A stretch of 64,000 bases of DNA, from contig NZ_JAHWCI010000008.1 in the NCBI RefSeq assembly GCF_019550915.1, positions 62,001 to 126,000 on the forward strand, read 5' to 3'. The notes below the pieces were generated by a model. That model saw nothing but the letters and a program-made list of their open reading frames with translations. It was not told the origin of the DNA and did not search any database. This document shows positions 8,265 to 15,488 of the stretch, one piece after another. The stretch is from Mumia sp. zg.B17. GTDB taxonomy: Bacteria; Actinomycetota; Actinomycetes; Propionibacteriales; Nocardioidaceae. Both the position numbers and the translations under genes were made by a program. Within the stretch, counting starts at the first letter, position 1; each line of letters opens with the position of its first letter.

Positions 8265-9293
8265 ATGAGCCAGGAAACCTCAGCCCCACCGGCTCCTGGG
8301 GTGTTCACCCACCCCCGACGGTGGATCGCTGCTGCCGCGGCCGCCTGGATCGCCTCGGCGGTGGTCCTGGTGCTGCTCGGAGGGGACCCTCTCCCTCTGG
8401 GGGACGGGCACCACGCGCCGTGGAGCACCGCCGAAAGGCTGACCGCGACGACGGTGGTGGCGGTCGACCTCGCCCTTCTCTCCGTCGTCGTCGTCCTTCT
8501 CACGCGGCGCCACCCCGGCCGGCTGATGGCCGGTCGCGGCGACATGGCCGGTCGAGCGCGGGCACGTGGCGATCTTCTGCTCCTCGCCGCGTACGCCGTC
8601 GTCGCTCAGATCGTCGGCGCCGTGCTCGGCGAGCAGATCGGAGGCACGGCGATCAGCTCCCACCTGGCGGGATCGATCCACAGCAGCGACGCCACACCCA
8701 CGGTGGGGTCGGTGCTGGCGTGGGTGACGTTCAACGTGACTGCGTACGTCGTCGTCCCGCTCTGGTGGTTCGCCCGGCGCGGATCGCTCGATCGTCGGTG
8801 GTTCCACTCCCACGACCGCGGGACGGACGTCCGGGTGGTGCTGATCGTCCTCGTCTGGGAGTCGGCGTTCCAGATGCTCGTGTTCGGGGCCGCGTTCTTC
8901 GCGCTCACCGGCCGGCAGATGGCGGTCGGATCCGTGATCGCCCTGATCGTCTCGTTCCTGGGGACGGTGCTCCCGACCTTGGTGATGGTCACCGCGCTGG
9001 TGGTGCCCCTCGTCCTGAGGGCGAGCGGCTCAGCCGCCACCGCCGTCGTCTGCGGAGGTCTGGCGTACACCGCGCTCCACGCCTTCGACGGCTGGACCGA
9101 CTACCGGTCGGTCACGGCGGCGGTCCTGTCCGTGGCTCTCCTGGTCCTCCAGTACCTGCTGCCCGGCATGTTCAAGGCGCTGCTCACCGTACGGACGGGC
9201 AACGTCTGGGTGCATGCGTGGGCGTACCACGCGGTCGCCCCGCACGTCTGGGCGGACACCCCGCTGATGGTCCGCGTCTTCGGCGTCCGGTGA
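8265..9293 (+). CDS. Multi-pass membrane protein, possibly CPBP-like
   Basis: 342 residues with about eight hydrophobic segments (near 19-40, 57-80, 99-121, 148-170, 192-215, 220-255, 260-280, 285-305). The segment FNVTAYVVVPLWWFARRG and a later TALHAFDGWTDYRS have a loose likeness to the motif spacing of CPBP intramembrane proteases, but the EExxxR motif of that family is absent, so I give no enzymatic call. GGGGAG eight bases before the ATG is a good ribosome site. Divergent partner of the TetR gene and its likely target. Confidence 0.8.
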   Translation: MSQETSAPPAPGVFTHPRRWIAAAAAAWIASAVVLVLLGGDPLPLGDGHHAPWSTAERLTATTVVAVDLALLSVVVVLLTRRHPGRLMAGRGDMAGRARARGDLLLLAAYAVVAQIVGAVLGEQIGGTAISSHLAGSIHSSDATPTVGSVLAWVTFNVTAYVVVPLWWFARRGSLDRRWFHSHDRGTDVRVVLIVLVWESAFQMLVFGAAFFALTGRQMAVGSVIALIVSFLGTVLPTLVMVTALVVPLVLRASGSAATAVVCGGLAYTALHAFDGWTDYRSVTAAVLSVALLVLQYLLPGMFKALLTVRTGNVWVHAWAYHAVAPHVWADTPLMVRVFGVR

Positions 9294-9302
9294 CGGTGAC
9301 GC

Positions 9303-10322
9303 TCACGCCACCGCGGTCCCTGGGAACAGCATCCGGAGGACGTCGGCGAGGGTGATGACACCGACGGCGCTCTCGTCCGGCCCCGTCACGACCACCAGGT
9401 GGTTGCGCCCCTCGCGCATCTGCGCCAGCGCTCGAGACAGCGGCGTCGTCGCCCCCAGCGCGAGGACCGGCCGAGCGACCGGAGCGGCCGGCGCGTCCGC
9501 CGGCAGGTCCAACGTGTCGCGGACGTGCACGACCTCACGCAGGTCTGCGCCGTCACCGAGGAGCAGGCGCAGGTGCCCCGACCGCCGGGTGGCGTCCTGC
9601 ACGTCGGCGACGGTCGCTCCCCGCGGCACGGAGGTGGGTGTCGAGCCGGCGTCGCGCACCAGGTCTCCGAGGGTCGTCGAGTCGAGGTCCAGGGCGCCCG
9701 ACAGCTGGGCCGAGTACGACGCGTCGAGCGCACCGACGTTCGCCGAGTGCTCGAGCAGCTGGCGCAGTGCGCGCGGGTCCTGACCGGAGGCCGCCTCGTC
9801 GACCGGCTCGACGCCCACGGCTCGCACGCACCGGTTGGCCAGTGCGTTGAGCCCGATCAGCACGGGTCGGAAGACGGTCATGAACGCACGCATGGGGATC
9901 GCCAGCGCGATCGCCGAGCGTTCCGGGTGCGCGATCGCCCACGACTTGGGGGCCATCTCGCCGACGACGAGGTGGAGGAACGTCACGACCACCAGCGCCA
10001 GCACGAAGGAGGCGACGTCGGCGGTCCACAAGGGCATGCCCCACGCCTCGAGCACCGGGGTGATCGCGTGGTGGACGGCCGGCTTGGTGACGGCGCCGAG
10101 CGCCAACGTGCACGCGGTGATCCCGAGCTGCGAGCCCGCCAGGACGATCGTGAGCTCGGCGGAGCTGCGCAGGGCGGCGCGCGCCGACCTGCTGGATGCC
10201 GCCGCATCCTCGAGTCGGTGCCGCCTGGCCGCCAGCAGAGCGAACTCGACCGCCACGAAGAACGCACTGAGGGCGATGATGACGACGGTCGCCGCCACGA
10301 CGACCCAGGGTTGGCTGCTCAT
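9303..10322 (-). CDS. CNNM/CorC family membrane protein, short form (second operon)
   Basis: 339 residues, again DUF21 plus a CBS pair with no CorC_HlyC domain. The DUF21 motif reads GEMAPKS at 121-127; the usual final Asn is Ser here, unlike the three other copies in this window, which all have PKN. The second CBS ends in VGVITLADVLRMLFPG. Its ATG overlaps the stop of the long partner by 4 bases (10319-10322). Organisation matches the pair at 226-2642 exactly, so this is an old duplication of a two-gene unit or a second recruitment of it. Confidence 0.92.
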   Translation of the reverse strand: MSSQPWVVVAATVVIIALSAFFVAVEFALLAARRHRLEDAAASSRSARAALRSSAELTIVLAGSQLGITACTLALGAVTKPAVHHAITPVLEAWGMPLWTADVASFVLALVVVTFLHLVVGEMAPKSWAIAHPERSAIALAIPMRAFMTVFRPVLIGLNALANRCVRAVGVEPVDEAASGQDPRALRQLLEHSANVGALDASYSAQLSGALDLDSTTLGDLVRDAGSTPTSVPRGATVADVQDATRRSGHLRLLLGDGADLREVVHVRDTLDLPADAPAAPVARPVLALGATTPLSRALAQMREGRNHLVVVTGPDESAVGVITLADVLRMLFPGTAVA

Positions 10323-11689
10323 CGGTCGACCTCCGGCGTACGAGGCGCGAGCACCTGCACGCGCAGTCGGGACGGGACGTGGCGCCCGACGTCGAGCACC
10401 ACCAGGCGCAGGACAGCACGCGGCGGGTCGTCGTCGAGAGCGAGCTCGGCGGGGTCTGGCGGCAGGACCACGTCGACCGAGTCTCCAACCTCGGGGAACG
10501 CGCCTCGGTAGGCGATCGCGAGGCCGGCGACAGTCTCGAAGTCGCCATCGGGGACGACGTGGTCGACGAGACGTGCCAGCTCGTCCAGCGGCAGGTCCCC
10601 GGCCGTGACCCAGATGCCGTCACCGACGGACTCGACGAAGACGTCCACGGGGTCGTGCTCGTCGGCGATCTCTCCGACCAGCTCCTCGGCGAGGTCCTCG
10701 GAGGTGAGGACGCCGACGAAGCCGCCGTACTCGTCGAGCACGCACACCAGCTGCTCGCTCCCCTCGACCATGGTGTCGAGCACGTTGGGCAGCGTCATGG
10801 AGGTCGGCACGAACAGTGGCCGGCGCATCAGGTCTGCGGCGCTCGCCCGGGCATCCTCCCGGTCGCGCACGAGCAGGTCCTCGAGGTGGACGACACCCAA
10901 GACGTCCTGGTCCGCGCCGAGAACGGGGTAGCGGGAGTGTCCGTGGCTCATCCTCGCGCGCACCTCCGCCAGGGAGGCGGACGGACCCAAGGTGTCGACA
11001 CGCGAGCGCGGGATCATCGCGTGCTCGGCATCGCGGTGAGGGAAGTCGAGGATGCGGTCGAGCAGGACCGACAGGTGGGGCGAGAGGTCACCGGACTCGC
11101 GGGAGTCGGCCACGATGTGCGCGAGGTCTCGTACGGTCGCCGCGTGCTCGACGTCGTGCACCGGCTCGATGCGCAGGGCCCGCAGCAGCAGGTTGGACGC
11201 GCGGTCGAAGACGGCGATGAGCCAGCCGAAGATCTTCAGGTAGAGCACCGTCGAGCGCGCCAGCGCGAGCGCGAGCGGCTGGGGCCTGGCGATCGCGAGG
11301 TTCTTCGGGAAGAGCTCACCGAACAGCATCTGCACGAACGTCGAGAACACCAGGGCCAGCACCGTGCCGACGGCGATGCCGACACCGCGCGGGACGTCGG
11401 CTCCACCGAGAAGGTCGCCGATCGCCTGGCCGATCAAGGGCTCGGCGACGTACCCGACGAGGAGACCGGTCACCGTGATGCCCAGCTGGGCTCCCGAGAG
11501 CATGAACGACGTCCGTCGCGTCACGGAGAGCGCACGCTCGGCTGCGGTCGAGCCGTCCGCCGCCCCGGCCCGCAGGGCCGAGCGGTCGACGGACATGTAG
11601 GCGAACTCCTGGGCCACGAAGTACGCCGTGACCGCCGTGATCGCGAGGACGACGACGACGCCGGCCAGCAGCGACAAGAACGTCACCAC
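10319..11689 (-). CDS. CNNM/CorC family membrane protein, long form (second operon)
   Basis: 456 residues: DUF21 (about 1-190, GELFPKN at 124-130), CBS pair (about 225-345, with GHSRYPV and VLDEYGGFVGVLTSEDL), and a C-terminal CorC_HlyC domain (with GDFETVAGL). It starts at a GTG (11689) preceded by a run of G residues that can pair with 16S rRNA. The sequence is clearly paralogous to the 453-residue protein at 1281-2642 but diverged throughout, so the duplication is not recent. Probable cation-homeostasis role as for the family. Confidence 0.92.
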   Translation of the reverse strand: MVTFLSLLAGVVVVLAITAVTAYFVAQEFAYMSVDRSALRAGAADGSTAAERALSVTRRTSFMLSGAQLGITVTGLLVGYVAEPLIGQAIGDLLGGADVPRGVGIAVGTVLALVFSTFVQMLFGELFPKNLAIARPQPLALALARSTVLYLKIFGWLIAVFDRASNLLLRALRIEPVHDVEHAATVRDLAHIVADSRESGDLSPHLSVLLDRILDFPHRDAEHAMIPRSRVDTLGPSASLAEVRARMSHGHSRYPVLGADQDVLGVVHLEDLLVRDREDARASAADLMRRPLFVPTSMTLPNVLDTMVEGSEQLVCVLDEYGGFVGVLTSEDLAEELVGEIADEHDPVDVFVESVGDGIWVTAGDLPLDELARLVDHVVPDGDFETVAGLAIAYRGAFPEVGDSVDVVLPPDPAELALDDDPPRAVLRLVVLDVGRHVPSRLRVQVLAPRTPEVDR

Positions 11690-11783
11690 CGCCGTTCACC
11701 CCCTCCCAGAACCCGTTCCGGAAGGGGGTCGATACTGCCTGAGCTCATCTCACACTCTCGGTCTGGGGATCGGGCTCATCAGG

Positions 11784-11823
11784 ACGAACGCGCCCCGCTG
11801 ACGTTCGTTCCCCGCGCTAGTGT
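11784..11823 (+). promoter_or_regulatory. Leaderless promoter and inverted repeat before the LLM oxidoreductase
   Basis: TAGTGT at 11818-11823 ends 7 bases before the GTG at 11831, so transcription should begin at the start codon. ACGAACG (11784-11790) and CGTTCGT (11802-11808) form an exact inverted repeat with an 11-base spacer that covers the -35 position, a typical place for a repressor operator. No adjacent regulator is present. Confidence 0.55.
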
Positions 11824-11830
11824 CGGGTTC

Positions 11831-12862
11831 GTGAGCGACCTCGAGCTGGGCCTCGACACGTTCGGCGACATCTCGGCCGACTCTAGCGGTGAGCCGCTGC
11901 CCGCCCCGGTGGTGCTTCGCCAGGTGGTGGAGCAGGCCGTGCGCGCCGACGAGGTCGGGCTCGCGTTCATCGGCCTCGGTGAGCATCATCGCGCCGACTT
12001 CGCCATCACCGCGCCGGACATCGTGCTGGCGACCGTCGCCGGTCGCACCGAGCGCATCCGCCTCGGCTCCGCGGTCACGGTCCTCAGCTCGGACGACCCG
12101 ATCCGGGTGTACGAGCGCTTCTCGACGCTCGACGCCCTCTCGAACGGGCGCGCCGAGGTGATCCTCGGCCGTGGCTCGTTCATCGAGTCGTTCGGGCTGT
12201 TCGGGCTGGACCTCGACGACTACGAGGTGCTGTTCGACGAGAAGCTGGACCTGTTCGCACGTCTGCTCGAGGAGAAGCCGGTCACGTGGTCGGGCACGAT
12301 CCGTCCCCCGTTGACCGACCAGCGCGTCTATCCGCCGATCGAGTCGGGTCGGCTGCGCACGTGGATCGGTGTCGGCGGCACACCGGCCTCGGTCGAGCGC
12401 GCGGTGCGCTACCGGATCCCGATGATGCTCGCCATCATCGGTGGTCCACCGCTGCAGTTCGTCCCGTACGCCGACCACTACCGCCGCCGCCTCGCGGAGG
12501 AGGGTGTCGGCCCTCTCCCGGTCGGGATGCACTCCCCGGGTTACGTGGCCGAGAGCGACGAGCAGGCACGCGAGGAGCTTCACGACCACTGGATGGCACA
12601 GCGCGCGCAGATCGGGCGAGAGCGAGGATGGCCGCCGCCGAGCCGCAACGAGTTCGCCCAGGCGGCCGGCCCCGACGGCGCCCTGTACGTCGGATCGCCG
12701 GAGACGGTCGCCCGTAAGATCGCTCGCAACGCCGCCGCGCTCGGCGTGAGCCGCTTCGACCTCAAGTACGCCAACGGCGCGATGCGGCACGACCAGCTCC
12801 TGCGGTGCATCGAGCTGTACGGCACGCAGGTCGCACCGCTCGTGTACGACATGCTGGCCTGA
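11831..12862 (+). CDS. Luciferase-like (LLM class) flavin-dependent oxidoreductase
   Basis: 343 residues beginning at GTG 11831. The start GLDTFGDIS, the FIGLGEHHRADFAITAPDIVLATVAGRT block, the RIRLGSAVTVLSSDDPIRVYERFSTLDALSNGRAEVILGRGSF region and the C-terminal YVGSPETVARKIA motif are diagnostic of F420/FMN-dependent LLM-class monooxygenases. Whether it uses FMNH2 or F420 cannot be told. A much longer open frame upstream is antisense to the CNNM gene and rejected. It overlaps the GNAT gene by one base (TGATG), so the two form an operon. Confidence 0.93.
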   Translation: MSDLELGLDTFGDISADSSGEPLPAPVVLRQVVEQAVRADEVGLAFIGLGEHHRADFAITAPDIVLATVAGRTERIRLGSAVTVLSSDDPIRVYERFSTLDALSNGRAEVILGRGSFIESFGLFGLDLDDYEVLFDEKLDLFARLLEEKPVTWSGTIRPPLTDQRVYPPIESGRLRTWIGVGGTPASVERAVRYRIPMMLAIIGGPPLQFVPYADHYRRRLAEEGVGPLPVGMHSPGYVAESDEQAREELHDHWMAQRAQIGRERGWPPPSRNEFAQAAGPDGALYVGSPETVARKIARNAAALGVSRFDLKYANGAMRHDQLLRCIELYGTQVAPLVYDMLA

Positions 12863-13353
12863 TGCAGATCCGTCCGGCGCTCGAGGCCGACTGGCCGTCC
12901 ATCTGGCCGTTCTTCACGACCATCGTCGACTCCGGCGACTCCTACGCCTATCCCCTGGACCTCGACCTCGCGTCGGCACGGGAGCTGTGGATGGAGCGGC
13001 CCCAGGGTCGTACGACCGTGGCCGTCGACGACGAGGGCGTGGTGATCGGCTCGGCCACGATGGGACCGAACCGGCCCGGCCGCGGCGCGCACGTCGCGAC
13101 GGCCAGCTTCATGGTGGATCCGGCCGTTCGCCGGGCAGGCGTGGGGCGAGCGCTCGGCGTCGAGATGATCTCCTGGGCACGCGAGGCCGGCTACCGCGCG
13201 ATCCAGTTCAACGCGGTGGTGGAGACCAACACGGCCGCCGTCGCGCTGTGGCGCGACCTCGGCTTCGAGATCGTCGGGACCGTCCCCGAGGCGTTCGACC
13301 ACGCGACGCGAGGCCTCGTGGGTCTGCACGTGATGCACAAGCGGCTGGTCTAG
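12862..13353 (+). CDS. GNAT family N-acetyltransferase
   Basis: 163 residues. The acetyl-CoA-binding motif A is FMVDPAVRRAGVGRALG (about 92-108), followed by EMISWAREAGYRAIQFNAVVETNTAAVALWRDLGF, the usual motif B region of phosphinothricin/Rim-type acetyltransferases. The ATG at 12862 shares its first base with the stop of the oxidoreductase gene. Substrate unknown; the closest general pattern is small amine or antibiotic acetyltransferase. Confidence 0.93.
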   Translation: MQIRPALEADWPSIWPFFTTIVDSGDSYAYPLDLDLASARELWMERPQGRTTVAVDDEGVVIGSATMGPNRPGRGAHVATASFMVDPAVRRAGVGRALGVEMISWAREAGYRAIQFNAVVETNTAAVALWRDLGFEIVGTVPEAFDHATRGLVGLHVMHKRLV

Positions 13354-13359
13354 CCTGCG

Positions 13360-13788
13360 TCACCGCGTGACCAACCCCCCGATCCACCGCCGTTGCCGAC
13401 GGGTCTCCACCGCACGCGGGTGGTAGTGCCGGCGTACCCACGTCACGGCCTCGTCGACGTCCAGTCCGCCCATGACGGCAAGGGCGGCCAGCGCCGTCCC
13501 GGTCCGCCCGACGCCGCCTCCGCACGCGATCTCCACACGCTCGACGGCTGCTCGCTCGTGAGCCGATCGCAGCGCCGTCACGGCGTCGACGGTCGAGGCC
13601 GGCAGACCGAAGTCGCGCCAACGGACCCAGCGATAGGGCCAGTCGCTGACCCGCGGGTCACGACCGAGCAGGTAGACAGCGAAGTCGGGCGGGGCGACCC
13701 CGCGCCGAGGGCGGCGCAGGCCTGTCCCCCGCACACGTCGGCCGTCGGGCAGCTCCACCACCCCGACGACGGCGCCCCAGGAGTCCAC
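13360..13788 (-). CDS. Small protein-tyrosine-phosphatase-like protein
   Basis: 142 residues. The phosphate loop ACGGGVGRTGTALAALA contains the C(X)5R signature (CGGGVGR), with a candidate general acid Asp in VRWRDFGLP about 30 residues before it, in line with dual-specificity/tyrosine phosphatases. The His that usually precedes the catalytic Cys is Ala here. The GTG start at 13788 has TAGCGT (rc of 13795-13800) ending six bases upstream, a leaderless arrangement. Target unknown. Confidence 0.82.
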   Translation of the reverse strand: MDSWGAVVGVVELPDGRRVRGTGLRRPRRGVAPPDFAVYLLGRDPRVSDWPYRWVRWRDFGLPASTVDAVTALRSAHERAAVERVEIACGGGVGRTGTALAALAVMGGLDVDEAVTWVRRHYHPRAVETRRQRRWIGGLVTR

Positions 13789-13804
13789 GACCCCACGCTA
13801 GTCG

Positions 13805-13877
13805 TGCCCCCGGCTGGATTCGAACCAGCGACACCCGCTTTAGGAGAGCGGTGCTCTATCCCCTGAGCTACGGGGGC
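13805..13877 (-). tRNA. tRNA-Arg (anticodon CCU)
   Basis: A complete cloverleaf on the minus strand, 73 nt. Acceptor GCCCCCG pairs with CGGGGGC, discriminator A; D arm GCTC..GAGC; anticodon stem CCGCT/AGCGG with loop CTCCTAA, giving anticodon CCU (codon AGG); T arm with GGTTCGAATCC. CCA is not encoded. It lies in the 100-base gap between the phosphatase and methyltransferase genes. Confidence 0.97.
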
Positions 13878-13903
13878 GCACCGCCCAAGACTAGCGGGGA
13901 GCC

Positions 13904-14473
13904 TCACCAGTCGAGCAGCGGCACGAAGCGGTACGACCCGTGCTCGCTGACGGCGACCTCCCCGCCCGCCTGACGGGCGACACGAGTCATCCGCCCGCGA
14001 ACCGGGACGACCATGGCACCCTGCTCTGCCAGCTGCTCGACGAGAGGCGTGGGGAGCGATCGCGCCTGCGCCGACACCAGCACTCGGTCGTACGGCGCAT
14101 CGACCGGCCAGCCCAGGACGCCCCGCTCCGCCAGCTCGACCCGAGCCTGGTCGAGATGCAGCCTCCCGAGTGCCGCAGTCGCGCGGACGCGAAGCTGGGG
14201 GACGAGCTCCACCCCCACGACCTGACCCTCCGCCCCGACCAAGGTCGCGAGAAGAGCCGTCGTCCATCCAGAACCGGCTCCGACGTCGAGGACCCGCATG
14301 CCGGGCAACACGTCGAGCAGCCGCAGCATCGCCGCGACGGTCCTCGGCTGCGAGCTGGTCTGCCCCCACCCGATCGGCAGCGGCTCGTCCAGGTCTGCGA
14401 AGCGCTTCTGGTCGTCCGGGAGGAAGTCCTCGCGTCGCAGGCGCCCCATCACCTCACTGATCTGATCCCCCAT
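13904..14473 (-). CDS. Protein-L-isoaspartate O-methyltransferase-like protein
   Basis: 189 residues. The N-terminal RREDFLPDDQKRFADLDEPLPIGWGQTSSQP block is the family signature that sets the acceptor site (IGWGQTSSQP), and MRVLDVGAGSGWTTALLA is SAM motif I. Shorter than the ~215-residue E. coli enzyme but typical of the actinobacterial short form. The role would be repair of isoaspartyl residues or methylation of a related acceptor. The ATG at 14473 is leaderless: CATACT (rc of 14481-14486) ends seven bases upstream, and that box overlaps the -10 of the divergent gene. Confidence 0.9.
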   Translation of the reverse strand: MGDQISEVMGRLRREDFLPDDQKRFADLDEPLPIGWGQTSSQPRTVAAMLRLLDVLPGMRVLDVGAGSGWTTALLATLVGAEGQVVGVELVPQLRVRATAALGRLHLDQARVELAERGVLGWPVDAPYDRVLVSAQARSLPTPLVEQLAEQGAMVVPVRGRMTRVARQAGGEVAVSEHGSYRFVPLLDW

Positions 14474-14480
14474 GGCCTCA

Positions 14481-14488
14481 AGTATGGT
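14481..14488. promoter_or_regulatory. Overlapping divergent -10 boxes for two leaderless genes
   Basis: Reading rightward, TATGGT (14483-14488) ends 7 bases before ATG 14496. Reading leftward, CATACT (rc of 14481-14486) ends 7 bases before ATG 14473. The two -10 boxes share four base pairs, so two polymerases cannot open both promoters at once and the two start sites are only 23 bp apart. Confidence 0.65.
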
Positions 14489-14495
14489 TCGGCCC

Positions 14496-14840
14496 ATGGA
14501 GACGCTTCGACTCGTCCTGCTCGCGATCCACCTTCTTTCCTGGGCATTCGTGGTGGGGGCGTGGGCATCACGACTGCGGACCCCGGTCCCGATCGCCAAA
14601 GGCGTCTGGCACGCCGCGGCGACCGCTCTGGTGACCGGTCTGCTGCTCGTCGGCGTCCGCGAGATGGACGACCTCGACGTGAACCACGTCAAGATCGGCA
14701 TCAAGCTGGTCGTCGCGATCGTCGTCACCGTGCTCGCGTTCGTGGCCACCCGCAAGGGCGACCGCGCCCCAGTCTGGATGGCGCACGCGATCGGAGGGCT
14801 CGCAGTCCTCAACGTGCTGATCGCGGTGCTCTGGCAGTAG
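14496..14840 (+). CDS. Small four-helix membrane protein
   Basis: 114 residues beginning METLRLVLLAIHLL. Four hydrophobic segments fill the protein (about 5-23, 38-54, 66-86, 93-112). No known catalytic motif; the pattern HLLSWAFVVGAW and later MAHAIGGLAVLNVLIAVLW is seen in actinobacterial conserved membrane proteins. Two upstream in-frame ATGs (14472, 14484) lie in or before the -10 box, so the leaderless ATG at 14496 is preferred. Confidence 0.8.
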   Translation: METLRLVLLAIHLLSWAFVVGAWASRLRTPVPIAKGVWHAAATALVTGLLLVGVREMDDLDVNHVKIGIKLVVAIVVTVLAFVATRKGDRAPVWMAHAIGGLAVLNVLIAVLWQ

Positions 14841-14875
14841 CGCCGCCCGCGCGGCCGGGGCCTCCGGTGCTGCGG

Positions 14876-15415
14876 CTAGCGGTCCTCGGCATCGCGTCGG
14901 CCGTCCTCGCGATCACCGACCTCGGCCTCGAGCAGCTCGGCCTCCACGAGGTCGCCGTCCACCCGTTCGTCGTCGTCACCGCCGTAGCGGAAGCGCGCCA
15001 CGCTGAAGCCGAGCAGGCCCAGCGCGATGACCGAGGAGATCATGAGGCTCAGTCCGGTGCCCCACCCGCTGAACGGCAGCTCCGGGCCGAGCGGTCCCAC
15101 GGTCGGGACGGCCGGAGCCATCCACCAGATGACGCCGAAGGCCATCACCGAGAGCGCGCCGAGGACGCTCAGAGCGATCCTGGGCCAGGTCGCGACGCCG
15201 TAGCGGGCAGCCTCGAAGGCCTTGGCCTTGACCGGCTCGACCCGCCGCCTCGCCCACTCGTAGCGGTTGGACAGGACCGCGAGGCCCCCGAACACCATGA
15301 GCAGACCGGGGCCGGGCAGCACCAGCGCGGCGATGCCGGCCACCACGAGCAGCCATCCCAGCAGCTCCGTCCCCGTGGCGCGCAGCCACGAACCGAATCC
15401 TCGTACGGTGCTCAT
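14876..15415 (-). CDS. PGPGW-type (TIGR02611-like) transmembrane protein
   Basis: 179 residues from ATG 15415, chosen for the GAGGGAGGG ribosome site; a longer frame has no such signal. The sequence has the LGWLLVVAGIAALVLPGPGLLMVFGGLAVLS helix pair with the PGPG turn, then ARRRVEPVKAK, and two further helices (about 78-100 and 115-137). The C-terminus is strongly acidic. This is a widespread actinobacterial membrane family without known function. Confidence 0.88.
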   Translation of the reverse strand: MSTVRGFGSWLRATGTELLGWLLVVAGIAALVLPGPGLLMVFGGLAVLSNRYEWARRRVEPVKAKAFEAARYGVATWPRIALSVLGALSVMAFGVIWWMAPAVPTVGPLGPELPFSGWGTGLSLMISSVIALGLLGFSVARFRYGGDDDERVDGDLVEAELLEAEVGDREDGRRDAEDR

Positions 15416-15488
15416 CACCCTCCCTCGTCCCACCGGACCAGCATGCCAAAGCGTCTGAAACGGCCGACCGTCCTGCGGCCCACCGTGG

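Noticed and set aside
10379-11830. A long 5' extension of the LLM oxidoreductase frame
   Set aside because: Antisense to the 456-residue CNNM gene, no family similarity; the leaderless box fixes the start at 11831.
13790-13900. Integration (att) site at the tRNA-Arg 3' end
   Set aside because: No integrase, phage genes or repeated tRNA end found nearby; the flanks look like normal housekeeping DNA.
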